Source: Amorphophallus konjac (taxonomy: Eukaryota; Streptophyta; Magnoliopsida; Alismatales; Araceae). From it: DNA of 64,000 bases. Below, piece by piece: positions 1 to 9,728 of the stretch. Both the position numbers and the translations under genes were made by a program. The stretch lies in NCBI GenBank assembly GCA_022559845.1, contig CM040126.1:44820458-44884457 (forward strand). The letters run 5' to 3'. How positions within the stretch are numbered: position 1 is the first letter of the stretch; every line of letters starts with the position of its first letter. The notes under the pieces were generated by a model. The model was not told the DNA's origin, made no database searches, and saw only the letters and a program-made list of their open reading frames with translations.

Positions 1-983
1 ATGACCACGTAACAATATGTTCCCCAAGGGGTAGTGAATGACGTCTTCTCCTGATCCTCTTCTGCCAAACGAATTTGATTATATCCTGAAAATCCATCCA
101 TGAATGAGAGGGTCTCATAACCTGCCGTGTTATCGATCAACACATCAATGTGAGGCAAGGGAAAATCATCCTTTGGACACGCGCGGTTAAGGTCCCGGAA
201 GTCGATGCAAATCCTGACTTTCCCATCTTTCTTCATGACCGGGACAATGTTCGCCACCCATTGAGGATAAAGGACGACTCTAATGAACCTGGCTTTGTGG
301 AGCTTATCGACCTCTTCTTTCATTTTCAAAGCCATCTGAGGGTGGAAACGCCTTAACCTTTGTTTTACCGAGACGGACCCTGGTTTTAGGGTTAAACGGT
401 GTTCGACCAAGGTTGAATCTAGACCCGGCATATCCTCGTAGCTCCATGCAAACGTGTCCTTATATTCCTTGAGAACTTCAATTAATGCCTTTTCTTCAGA
501 GGGTGGTAGATTGTCACTTATGAGGATGATCCTAGGGTCTTCCTCAGTTCCCAAGTTGACTTCTTTGGTGGATTCTTCTACGGCGGTTGACGGCTCGTCG
601 AATCTCTTTATTCCACTAGCGTATGCGCCCGCCGCATCCTCATATTCTTCACCCTCATCGTCAGTGGGGCATTCTTCATCCGTGATCTCGTAGACTCCAT
701 ACCCTTCATCAAATGCACAGTCGCCCTCACATTCTATTTCCGGTAGCCGGATGGGATTTTCTAACAACTGGGGGATGGCAAGGAGGGCTTGACACCTGGC
801 GGCTAAATCCAGAAGGAATCGACGAGGGATCTGCCTACCCTTGGATTTCTTCCTAGGTACTACCCTTGACCTATCATTCCTAGATTGACTGACAATATTT
901 ACAGAAGAAGAGGAAGACGAAGAGGATGGTGTAGAATGTACAGGAGAAGACCCCTCAGAGGAGGGGTAGAAAAGGTCGCTCAT
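1..983 (-). CDS. Ty3/gypsy pol, N-terminal reverse transcriptase part (runs off window)
   Basis: The minus-strand frame starting at the ATG at 983-981 stays open for 327 codons to the window edge. About 150 low-complexity Ser/Glu/Asp-rich residues come first. Then come the pre-RT segment with DTFAWSYEDMPGL and the RT core with VANIVPVMKKDGKVRICIDF, DLNRACPKDDFPLPHID and FMDGFSGYNQI. These are the conserved fingers and palm blocks of Ty3/gypsy reverse transcriptase, which copies element RNA into DNA inside the virus-like particle. The catalytic F/YxDD block, RNase H and integrase would lie further left and are not seen. The start codon overlaps the stop of the protease frame (ATGA). This stretch has no stop, unlike gag, so it may be a recent copy or simply conserved by chance. 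Confidence 0.85.
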   Translation of the reverse strand, partial: MSDLFYPSSEGSSPVHSTPSSSSSSSSVNIVSQSRNDRSRVVPRKKSKGRQIPRRFLLDLAARCQALLAIPQLLENPIRLPEIECEGDCAFDEGYGVYEITDEECPTDDEGEEYEDAAGAYASGIKRFDEPSTAVEESTKEVNLGTEEDPRIILISDNLPPSEEKALIEVLKEYKDTFAWSYEDMPGLDSTLVEHRLTLKPGSVSVKQRLRRFHPQMALKMKEEVDKLHKARFIRVVLYPQWVANIVPVMKKDGKVRICIDFRDLNRACPKDDFPLPHIDVLIDNTAGYETLSFMDGFSGYNQIRLAEEDQEKTSFTTPWGTYCYVV

Positions 984-2605
984 CGGACCTTGGACGGGTG
1001 GTCCGCAGGGCGGGACGCACCCGTGGGAGATGTAGGAGGTTTCCTCAACGAAGATGTGTTGTTGAGGAGTTTGAAAATTGACGTTTTTTTTTCGTTTTCA
1101 TTTTTGATGACAAAACAGTGAAAAGAGATCGGAGGAGAGAGAAAAGTGGTTATGGCTAGAGGATTGCGAGGCTCATAGAGCAGATCATGGTTGAAGACCT
1201 GGCGCGGGTTGAAAAGCCCGCGTAGGTATGTAAGCAAAGAAGGGGACCTGGGAAGATCATCAGACAACTGTCTGGCCCAGGAAGAAAATATCAGCAAAGG
1301 CTGAGACGAGTGGATGGAGAAGATGGCGGCTAATGAGCCGTCGACGGCAATGTTGAGGACGGATGAAGATCCGTCGATGACAGGGTCCTTCTGGCGAGGA
1401 CGAGGATAGTTTGGAACCTTGGCAAGAGTGGTAATATTCTCTGGTATTCCGGAGATCAATGGTGGTCCTTCAAGCTGCGGAGACGAGAACATCCTTTCCA
1501 GTGCAACGGAAATGTCCCGTATGTCGAACCATTTGTTCCACTCGCATTCCGGATCTTTGATCTTGCCTCTTTTGGTGATCCTCGGACATTTTTCAGCCAA
1601 ATATACAGCATGTGATCCCCCATATGCTTCTCGTGGGTAATCTCCCATCTGAACAACGGGCCCTCTGTTGAAGTGGTTTGATAGAGTCCATGTGAGGGGC
1701 TTCCAATCCGCCTTGAACGGTCCTTTGAAGCCTAGGCCAAACCTGCGGTTCGGCCTAATTTCCTTTGGCGGTTTGAGCCTACCCTGTAACTGTGCGCCCA
1801 GACCTTTACCCTGTTGGTAGCCGATGTTCCTCATAATCTCCCAACCTTTGGAGTGAAAAGGGAGATATGATGTTGCGGTTGCCCTGACCGGCTCCTTTGG
1901 TGCTAGTGGAACGTGAGATAGATCACGCACGTCCAGCAATGACAATATGGGCCGATGAGATGGCCAAACAGAGGGCAGAGAGGTGTTGATAGCATCCACT
2001 GTGTGAAGGACAGGTGTGCTGACCACTTTAATAATCCTCCCATTGTAAGGAAACTTCAGGCACTGATGGTTGGTGGAAGGCACAACGTCCATGGCTTCAA
2101 TGTAGGGGCGACCCAGTATAGCCTTGAATGTGGGGTCCATGTCGAGGACATGAAATTCCGTGAGAACTGACATAGGGCCTAGTTCTGCCTTCAGAATAAT
2201 CATCCCCTGCGGCGGCCTTTTGCTATTGTCATAAGCCGTGACCGTGATCGAGGAAGGTCTTATTTGTTCCTCGTTGACCCCACACAACTGAAGGGTGTCC
2301 ATGGAGATCACATTTATGGACGCACCCGTGTCCACAAGACACGGGTTTATGGATACCCCATTAATTTTTATTGAAATGCACAATGCATATTTCCGAGCTT
2401 CCTTGGGAGCGAGCTCGTAGTTGTGGAACATGATGGCCGGTTGTGTGTCTGTTGGGGTCAGGACGGTCGAAATCTTCTCCACGGGGAGGTCTTCATTAAC
2501 CATGACTTTTTGAAGATATTCCATCAAGGCCGCCTGGTGGGATGTGGATCTTTGAAGTAGCTCCAGGATGGAGATCCGAGCAGGCGTCTTGTCCAAGTGT
2601 TTCAA
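980..2605 (-). CDS. Retropepsin-like protease with G-patch domain, gypsy element G1
   Basis: The frame is open over 541 codons. It has no ATG of its own at the left boundary given (the first codon is TTG) and continues the gag reading by a frame change near 2605. Near residue 90 it holds CLVDTGASINVISMDTL, the D-[ST]-G active site of an aspartic protease that processes the polyprotein. It is followed by the ILGRPY block. Around residue 255 it has a G-patch (IMRNIGYQQGKGLG, then RFGLGF), an RNA-binding Gly-rich module known in some plant gypsy elements. The last roughly 200 residues are low in recognisable motifs. The frame ends at TGA 982-980, which overlaps the ATG of the RT frame. Confidence 0.8.
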   Translation of the reverse strand: MKHLDKTPARISILELLQRSTSHQAALMEYLQKVMVNEDLPVEKISTVLTPTDTQPAIMFHNYELAPKEARKYALCISIKINGVSINPCLVDTGASINVISMDTLQLCGVNEEQIRPSSITVTAYDNSKRPPQGMIILKAELGPMSVLTEFHVLDMDPTFKAILGRPYIEAMDVVPSTNHQCLKFPYNGRIIKVVSTPVLHTVDAINTSLPSVWPSHRPILSLLDVRDLSHVPLAPKEPVRATATSYLPFHSKGWEIMRNIGYQQGKGLGAQLQGRLKPPKEIRPNRRFGLGFKGPFKADWKPLTWTLSNHFNRGPVVQMGDYPREAYGGSHAVYLAEKCPRITKRGKIKDPECEWNKWFDIRDISVALERMFSSPQLEGPPLISGIPENITTLAKVPNYPRPRQKDPVIDGSSSVLNIAVDGSLAAIFSIHSSQPLLIFSSWARQLSDDLPRSPSLLTYLRGLFNPRQVFNHDLLYEPRNPLAITTFLSPPISFHCFVIKNENEKKTSIFKLLNNTSSLRKPPTSPTGASRPADHPSKVR

Positions 2606-5339
2606 TAGATCATACTGTGTTCCAGGGATAGCTCTTTCTGGTTGTTCTCCATCATCCTTCTCTGGCTGAGATTGCTCAGGATTCTGACTGTTGTGGGGAA
2701 AACCCTGTGGAAAATCCTTCCACTCCGGAGCACCATTGCCTGCGGCTTTTGTACCTCTGTGGGGGTAGCAGTGGGTTTTAACAGGGATTTGAGGGGTAGT
2801 GGTGGAGGAATGGTTGATGAAGCAGGGGTGATGACGGGAGCAGGGATTCTGATGAGGGGTTTGTTAGGTGGAGGCATGGTGGAGGTAGAGGGGATATCAC
2901 ACGGATTATGAAGGATAAGGGGTCTGGAAGGTGGAGGTGGAGACGAAGTAGAAGTGGGTAGGGCTTGAAGCGGGCAATGATTTTGAGGTGGGTGATGGGT
3001 AATGAGTGGTTTTGAAGGCATTAGTGGTGATATGGTGGAGAAAGACGGGGTTATGTATGGTTGACGGATGATAAGGGGTTTAGAAGGCGTAGGGGTAAAT
3101 GTGGTAGAGGTGGATGGTAAAGTGGGGGAGTGAGAGAAGATGAGAGGGTGTGAAGGCGTAGTGGAGAGTGTCGGTTGATAGGAGATCGGGGTGCGGATGA
3201 GAGGGCGTAATGGTAGTGGAAATGGTGTAGGCGATACTGACGCGGGTTGATGAGAGAGAGGTGCTACCCGGGCAAGGCAAGGGTGTTGCGTGATGATAGG
3301 ATTGACGGTAGAAAGAATGGAGGTACTTTCCGGGTGCCACACCTGCTCTCTCCCGACTTTCGGGAAGGAGGAGATGGGGTTAACCTGATGATTGGGCTGT
3401 TGGTGCAGCGGTAATGGATTCTAGATTATGCCCATGTTGGGCTGTTGTTGTGGGGCCTGCTGAGGCTGCTGTTGTTGTTGTGGTTGATGCTGCTGCTGCT
3501 GTTGTAACTGCTGTTGTGGCCTATGAGGAGGTCTCCTAGCCTTGAGAGCGGCGACGTATCATCTCATTTCATCCCAATCTATTTGATGTTCATCATTCAT
3601 ATCGTGGATGTAATCTTTGAAATGGAAGCAGTAATCTACTGTGTGTCCTGGCTGCCTGTGGTAGACGCAGTATTTGGAGGTATCAACATTCGGGGGCCAC
3701 ACGGGCCTTTCCCTGGGTAGCACAAGTATGTTTGAGGCCATGAGGGTGTTGAAAATATCCGCCAGAGTTTCTGGCAACGGTGGATAGTAGGCTCTCTTGG
3801 GACCGACCGGCCTCCTTTGTTGCTGTTGGGGACCATAATTCCCCGGGGGTGGAACTTGGTTGTACTGAAGTGGTGGTTGTTGTTGCTGAGGTTGTGGTTG
3901 TTGTTGCTGGGGTTGAAGTAATGGAGGCATATTATCCTGGGGTGGATTATTTTGGGGTGGAGGACGAAGAGAGAAAGGACCTGGTTGGAGGGGAAGTCGG
4001 GGCATTTGTGGAGGTTTTGGGTTGACTGCAAGGTTGGCATTGTTGACCGCACCCACTTGCTCATTTGTCACGACCCCTTCTGTGGCTCCGCCCGGGACAC
4101 CAGCGCCTGTCTTTCTGACCACTTTGGGCTTCGACGACTCAAACATGTTCATAATGGGGGAGTCTTTTAACTGGGTTTGGATGTACCGGGCCCTTTCATA
4201 GAGTTCCTCCATTGTAGTAAGTTTATTCATGGCCAGACGTGTCTGAACTGTGGGGTTGCATTAGACACAATCATCTTCACTTGTTCGGGCTCGGAGAGGG
4301 TATCCCTTATTCTTTCCGCCAGAGACCTCCATCTATCAGCATAGCGGACAAAATCCTCGTCGGGCTTCATCTTTTCGGCCACTAGGTCGGTAATGGAGAG
4401 TGAGGGACCGACCCTATCCCTATATTTCTGCAAGAACCTTCTCTGGACTATTTCAAAATTCTCGGCCTCGCGGGGCTCCAAAGAATAGAACCACTCTAGC
4501 GCGGGACCATCCAATGATCTCCGAAAGAGGTATGCCAGGGACCTCTGATCGTTTTGCCAATAGGAGGACTCATACATGAAATCCTTGAGGTGAATGAAGG
4601 GGTTGCCGGTACCATTGTATCTGCGGTACGTGGGCATTTCGGAGGGAGGAAGATGAATGACGGGAAGGATTGGCAAAGCAACCTCCGGGGTGGCTTTCAC
4701 GTCCACCATTCTTCTCAGATTTTGAAACTGCTCGTCCATGCGATTGAACCTATTGAGGAGCGATTGGGCGAGCTCCTCTGGAGGTGAAGGTGGCACTTGC
4801 CACTGGGGGAGAAACTGTCTCCCGGAGACTTGAGGGGGGAACCCCGAATGAGAGGGAGCTGCCGGACCGCCGACAGTCGGCCCCGGCTGAAGCGGTATGT
4901 GGGGAACAACGGGAGTTTGAGATTGTGACGGGAACTGGAATGAGGGTGGTTGTTGGCTCGCTTGTCCTTGAAGCGAGGGAGACTGGATGGCTTGCGCCAA
5001 TGAAGGAGATGGAATGGCCTGCACGGACTCTTGGAGAGGTGCGATGGCCGGAGTTGATTCCTGGGGCGTGGGGGAAACAGATTTCCCCTTCAGAATGGCC
5101 TAGAAGGCCCGGAGCTGTTCAGAGGTAAGCTCCGTGTTGGCGAGGATGCCTAGTAAGGAAGAGATATCTTGTGGTGGGGATGTGTCCCCGGCAATAACCT
5201 GCACCTCATGTGAGGGCTCATGAGAAGGACCCGAGTCCATAGCATAGACTCGCGGGTCGGCTGACAAACCACGACTAGGGTGGTTCTCCTCAAAAGACTC
5301 GTGAGCCATGCTCACAGTTTTCCCAGAACGCAAAAACAT
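2602..5339 (-). pseudogene. gag of gypsy element G1, broken
   Basis: Gag forms the virus-like particle and packages RNA. The capsid (retrotrans_gag) region at about 4730-4230 contains YRRYNGTGNPFIHLKDFMYE and FLQKYRDRVG. A zinc-knuckle-like C-x2-H-x4-H-x4-C (YCVYHRQPGHTVDYC) lies near 3650, preceded by a long Gln/Pro-rich linker (about 3790-3990). More Gln- and Pro-rich sequence follows (3420-3520, 2650-3340). Breaks are visible: an in-frame TAG at 5102-5100, a frame change at about 4230 where a TGA overlaps an ATG, an in-frame TGA at about 3561-3559, and another frame change at about 2605. I infer a decayed gene, although low-complexity gag linkers tolerate much change. Confidence 0.8.
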
Positions 5340-5908
5340 ACACTAGCAAGCAGGTAGTAGAGATTATCAAACAAGTGGATGCCTTTACGCCTTTTTTGTG
5401 TTTTGATTTTGATGATTTTTTTGTGTTTTTAGCGAGATCCGAAGTTCACACAAAATAGGGACCCTAGTTTATTTTTGTTTCACTACCGTGTCAGTTAGGG
5501 TCTCTCGTCTCACCACGAATGGGATGACTAACTCCGGAGAACTTCAATGGTACAATCAGCCCAGTGAACGAAGAGGAGATTCTTCGATGTCGGAGACTTA
5601 CGGAGGTCCCAGTGGAGGAGATTCTAGTCCGTTGAGAGGAATTCTCAAACGGAGAGTCCTTCCTTCACCGGGAAAGGGTGATCCTTAGAAAAAATGAAAA
5701 AGGATATAAAAGAGGGATGGATGTATGCAATGGAATGCTGACAGAGATATAGAGTAAGAAAACAACAGAAATAACAAACATATAATAAACACCCAACCAA
5801 TCACAACTGACAGTGCTGCCGTGAGCACAACGGGGGCGCGCGAGGGCGCCAAGGTGGAGAGGCACGGACGGTGCCAAACTTGCAAGGGTAGCCAAAAGAA
5901 AGCAGTAG

Positions 5909-5928
5909 ACGTCCCATCGTGATCGCCA
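5909..5928 (-). other. Primer-binding site of gypsy element G1
   Basis: The minus strand reads TGGCGATCACGATGGGACGT, 5 bases after the LTR end. The second Tat-like element has the nearly identical TGGCGATCACGGTGGGACCT at 25963-25982 in the same position relative to its LTR. A TGGCGA start is typical of tRNA-Arg-type sites in Tat/Ogre elements, but the exact tRNA cannot be assigned here. Bases 5340-5908 are the untranslated leader; I see no gene there. Confidence 0.7.
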
Positions 5929-6126
5929 ATCTCTGAGCGACGTCACGCGGTTCGGAGATGAAGATTGAGAGAGCGGAGCGCGCGGGCTCCTCTTTTGCTT
6001 TTATCCTAGTGCTTTAAGCTGCAACACAAAGAGATCAAGGGAGAAGAGAGAAGGGGCCACCATGGGAGATTGCTTCGGTGGGGCGAGCGGGACAGATATA
6101 ATGCAAAAATCAAATAACGGAAATTG

Positions 6127-6556
6127 AAACGGCCATTGCGGGAAGCAACTCGCCGCGGCCTCGAGAATATAACAGTTGTAAGAATAACGCGTAATATAAT
6201 GGCGGGAATTTAAACGGCCATTGCGGGAGATGACCCTCCGCGGCCTCGAGAATATAACAGATATAAGAGAGATATGAAGAATAACACGTAATATAATGAC
6301 AGAAATTTAAACGGCCATTGCGGGAGATGACCCTCCGCGGCCTCGAGAATATAACAGATATAAGAGACAGATACGAGAGTGATGCAGATTATGAAGAACA
6401 AAATTTAAACGGCCATTGCGGGAAGTAACTCGCCGCGGCCTCGAGAATATGGCAATTATAAGAGACAAATGTGAGAAAGAGGCAGAATATGAATGACAAA
6501 AATTAAACGGCCATGGCGGGAAGTAACTCTCCGCGGCCTCGAGAATATAAGGTGAT
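6127..6556 (-). repeat. Tandem repeat, five units of 85-98 bp, in the LTR of G1
   Basis: Units start at 6127, 6212, 6309, 6407 and 6505 (the last partial). Each starts AAACGGCCATTGCGGG and has CCGCGGCCTCGAGAATAT about 22 bases later. The spacer after the core is AT/purine-rich and more variable. The core has weak self-complementarity (GGCC with GGCC, CGG with CCG). It lies downstream of the LTR TATA box, so it would be part of the transcript (R/U5). Confidence 0.85.
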
Positions 6557-7166
6557 CGCCAGGGGTCGAGGACCCCAAAATAGAAAGAGATCGCGCCTAC
6601 CTCAAGAGCGGGAGACGGTGGGTTGCTTCTTCCTCTCCTACCGGCCGGCCGACGGAGAGGGCTTTCCTCGGTTACCCTTGTAAAATAATAGACAATAAAC
6701 GAACGGAATTAGAAAACGGCAGTGTAGTAACAATTCCTTGCAATAAAAGTAACGAGATCGTGACCTGACACACACCTGGTTGGTGTGGTTTTAAACCCCT
6801 CTCGGACTCGAGTAGGAGGAAAATGCGATGACGAATGCAAGAAGTATGCAAGAGGCGACACCCTTATGAAGGGAGATAGAGGATGCGGTATGATGAATGT
6901 AAAGAACTATAGGGAAAAAGGGGAAGAAATGGCTTATTGGATGAGCCGATGGTGAGATCCGGCGGAGCTTCGGCAGCGTGGGGACGACGTGGAAGCGCGG
7001 TGGACGAAGACAGCCTTCCTCTCGCGAGCCTGGACACCCGAGAAGCCGGCAGGACCTCCTCCTACAAAAAGACCCCACGGGTTAGAAAAATGACTCCGGC
7101 AGCCTCTGGGCTCCGGTAGCCTATCGGATCGCTTCTTAGCTCCCTCAGAACTGAGGGGGTGGGCCT

Positions 7167-7176
7167 CTATTTATAG
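7167..7176 (-). promoter_or_regulatory. LTR TATA box of G1
   Basis: The minus strand reads CTATAAATAG, a near-ideal plant TATA box, followed by GC-rich sequence. Transcription would start about 30 bases lower, near 7145-7135. The first palindrome of the upstream array ends about 14 bases upstream of it. Confidence 0.7.
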
Positions 7177-7189
7177 GGCTCCGGAGGGT

Positions 7190-7699
7190 GGAGGCGTCCA
7201 GGACCCTGGACACCTCCAGGAGGGCCGAAGTCATATTTTATTCTATTTTTATTCATTTTTTTGAATATTTTAGTGGAGGCGTCCAGGGTCCCGGACGCCT
7301 CAATAAGGTCCACCGAACTCCACCGAAAGCCGCACGCGGTTTGGCACAACGCGTGATTTTGTGAGCGGCGCCTCGTGATTCAGAAATGGGCGCGTCCAGT
7401 TGTCTGGACGCTTCCACAATTGGCTTTTTTCACACACGACAAACCATCGGTCGGTGGACGGGGCCCGGTGGGCAAGTTGATGGAAGCGTCCAGAGTCCTG
7501 GACGCCTCCAAAAATATATATTTTTTATTTTTGTTTTGTTTTTATGCCAAAGCTGGCATTTTTGTATTTTTTATATTTGTTTTCATGGAGGCGTCCAGGG
7601 GCCTGGACGCCTCCATAAATATATATATATTTTATGTATTTTTTTGTCTTAAAAAAATAAATTAAAGTAATGGAGGCGTCCAGGGGCCTGGACGCCTTC
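7190..7699 (-). repeat. Array of six GC-rich palindromes in U3 of G1
   Basis: Inverted repeats sit at 7190-7217, 7275-7301, 7392-7411, 7482-7509, 7587-7614 and 7672-7699. The arm is GGAGGCGTCCAGG and its complement, with a 2-4 base loop. The copy at 7587-7614 has perfect 13-bp arms. The one at 7392-7411 is a shorter perfect form (GCGTCCAG / CTGGACGC). Spacers of 60-90 bases are AT-rich and unrelated in sequence. Confidence 0.9.
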
Positions 7700-7960
7700 A
7701 TTAAGATCCCCCGGGTCCGCTGAAAAGGCGTCGGCAGCTCCCCGGCGGGCACCCTTCCTGCATCCGGAATTCTTTGGCGTGTCTGAATGGTGTTGATGCC
7801 GTCCGAATGCTGCAACGAGACGATTCCGGATGCCAAAAAGGGCGGAAGAAGATTCAAGAAAAGGAAGCACTCAAGTGATTCAAAAATGCGTAAGTCGTCG
7901 CGGGGCGTCGAACAGTAATATGAGACTTTCCCAGGAGACGTCAGGAAAGGCGTGTCTACA

Positions 7961-8503
7961 CCCCTCACATGGCGTCTAGTCGATTCACTCAAGCTCCCCC
8001 CCCCCTCATTGTGTATGGGGCGTTATGGTAAAGGCGGTCACACCCGCACATCGGGTTCGCCTATGTATGGCATGTTATGGTAACAACGTGGATGCCATCA
8101 TGCCATATTTGCTCCTGCCATGGGACCACGTGCCCATTGCTCTCCTCGAGTCGGACACTGACCGTCTCGAGCGCTGACCAGAGTTAGTCGGACCCTGGCC
8201 TGGAAGTAACACTCCTAGGACCAGATCTAACTCCCCGACATGCTAACACTTGGACTCCGGGGCAAGTGCCTAACTGCTCACCTCGAGCTTTGATCGACCT
8301 CCCTCATGTGCCATTCAATGTCAGTCCCTGCCATTCAGTCCAGCCCCCCGACAGCTCTGTCGCGCCTGTAGTTCCTTGCGGGGACCCTCTATAAAAGAAT
8401 ACACAGATATTTGCTTTATCTTGCAATGACCCGGGGGCTAACACGTATGTCGAGATTGTCTCGTGGCTTACAACAAATATACTTGGGCCTTCAGTGCCTA
8501 CTT
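7961..8503. other. Intervening sequence between G1 LTR and copia element, no gene seen
   Basis: No coding region is supported. Before the copia insertion this segment was continuous with base 24885 onward, so it may be the U3 start of the second gypsy element (G2), whose LTR 3' end is at 25956. A short internal duplication around GTTATGGTAA occurs at 8033-8110. Confidence 0.4.
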
Positions 8504-9400
8504 TGTTGAGTAGTGGATAGTGGATCAAGAGGGGAGGGGTGAATAGATCTGCCCCTCTTTTCGCAATGCAACCCTCTTTAAAGCTAGATAATGATAATAT
8601 CAGCAGAATATAACTAGCTTAACGAAGGACATAAATGATTTACTTAGCAAGATGATTACGCAATATAGATATTGAACCTAAGCATGCATCTAACACAAAG
8701 CAATCGCACAAGCAAACCACAACACATGAGATTTTAAGGTGGTTCGGACTGAATCCCTAGTCCTACGTCCACCCCTCACCAAATCTGGTGAGACTCCCCT
8801 AGTGCCATGCACTGAATTGCAAATCGGAAAGGCCTCCGATTGCCTTCCTACTAACCACAGGTAGGGACGTCAATACCGCAAATCGGACAACTTCCGATTG
8901 CCTTCCTACTAACCACCGGTAGGGACGATCTTCAGTTTCAAATGTATGAATGAAATGGAAAGAGAACAAATATGAAAATACTCAAACAAGATATGAAATA
9001 TGCTCAAAGAGAAAAGATCTTGTCTGAGATTGCTGAAGCTTGAATCTGATTCTTCAATGGTATCTTCTTCCTTGTGACATGGTCTTCCTTGGATCACCTT
9101 GAGTTGATGAGGAAGATGAAGGATGCAGATTTGATCTCCCTTGAGAATGCAGATTTGACATGGTCTTCCCTGATCACCTTGAGATGAGGAAGAGGATGAT
9201 GGTTGCAGCTTTATCTTCACTTGGCTTGGGGTTGATCTCCTCTTGAAGTTGCTTGAATCACTTGAGGATTTGATGAAGAACTTCTTCCCGGAGTACTGTT
9301 CACCGCTATAGTACTCAAACTCCTCTCCCTTGAACACACCCTTGCAGCCTCTTTTGATTTTCCAAATGATCAACTAGGGTTTCTAACCCTCTTGCATGTG

Positions 9401-9409
9401 TTTTATAAC
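9401..9409 (-). promoter_or_regulatory. TATA box of copia C1 3' LTR
   Basis: Minus strand GTTATAAAA, conserved in the other LTR at 24063-24055. It separates U3 (with the palindromes) from the transcribed R/U5 part. Confidence 0.55.
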
Positions 9410-9548
9410 CTTTGAATGGTCCTTGGACATCCCCCTAGACCAGATCCACATTTTGTGGGTGATTGGGTGACTTTAGGATTAAAGAAATCCATGGAGAATG
9501 GCCCTTCTCAAAGTGAAAAATAAAGTCAACAATTTTTGGCTCGGGGCT

Positions 9549-9728
9549 GGCGGTCGACCTGCAGAAGCTGGCGGTCGGCCGCTACTGAGAAACCCTGTAG
9601 ACGGATGGTCCCTGGAATTTTCGGTTGACCGCTACTGGGCTGGCGGTCGACCGCCACTGAGAAACGTGCAAGCAGTTGGCTGCTGGCATGGGCGGTCGAC
9701 CGCCCCTGGGCTGGCGGTCGACCGCCAG
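9549..9728 (-). repeat. GGCGGTCGACCGCC palindrome array in U3 of C1
   Basis: Copies or half copies occur at 9549-9559, 9570-9582, 9622-9631, 9642-9655, 9690-9705 and 9711-9728. The last two are perfect 16-bp and 18-bp palindromes. The same array is in the 5' LTR at about 24202-24381. It lies about 140 bp upstream of the LTR TATA box. Confidence 0.9.

Larger units (their letters stand above)
1..7960 (-). mobile_element. Ty3/gypsy Tat-lineage LTR retrotransposon, 5' part (element G1)
   Basis: Read on the minus strand, this interval runs LTR (7960 to 5934), primer-binding site (5928 to 5909), untranslated leader, gag, protease with G-patch, then reverse transcriptase, which leaves the window at base 1. 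The rest of pol and the 3' LTR lie outside. The order PR before RT, the gag histidine/cysteine knuckle of C-x2-H-x4-H-x4-C type and a primer-binding site starting TGGCGA fit the Tat/Ogre/Retand group (family knowledge). Gag has a frameshift and stops, so this copy is probably not autonomous. Only one LTR is visible, so age and target duplication cannot be judged. Confidence 0.85.
5934..7960 (-). repeat. 5' LTR of gypsy element G1 (about 2.0 kb)
   Basis: On the minus strand the LTR begins TGTAGACACGCC at 7960 and ends in CA at 5934, five bases before the primer-binding site. U3 carries a palindrome array (7190-7699) and a TATA box (7176-7167). The transcribed part carries a fivefold repeat (6127-6556). 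The ends are inferred from the TG...CA rule and the primer-binding site because the partner LTR is outside the window. Confidence 0.65.

Noticed and set aside
4227..4230. ATGA overlap within gag as programmed recoding
   Set aside because: The related gag at about 27750-27840 suggests one continuous protein across this point, so a single-base loss is the simpler explanation.
8909..9373. Open frame of 154 codons in the copia LTR, with a similar frame in the other LTR (23675-24145)
   Set aside because: Both copies derive from one LTR, so the similarity is not independent evidence of selection. There is no recognisable domain and composition is low-complexity Ser/Gln.
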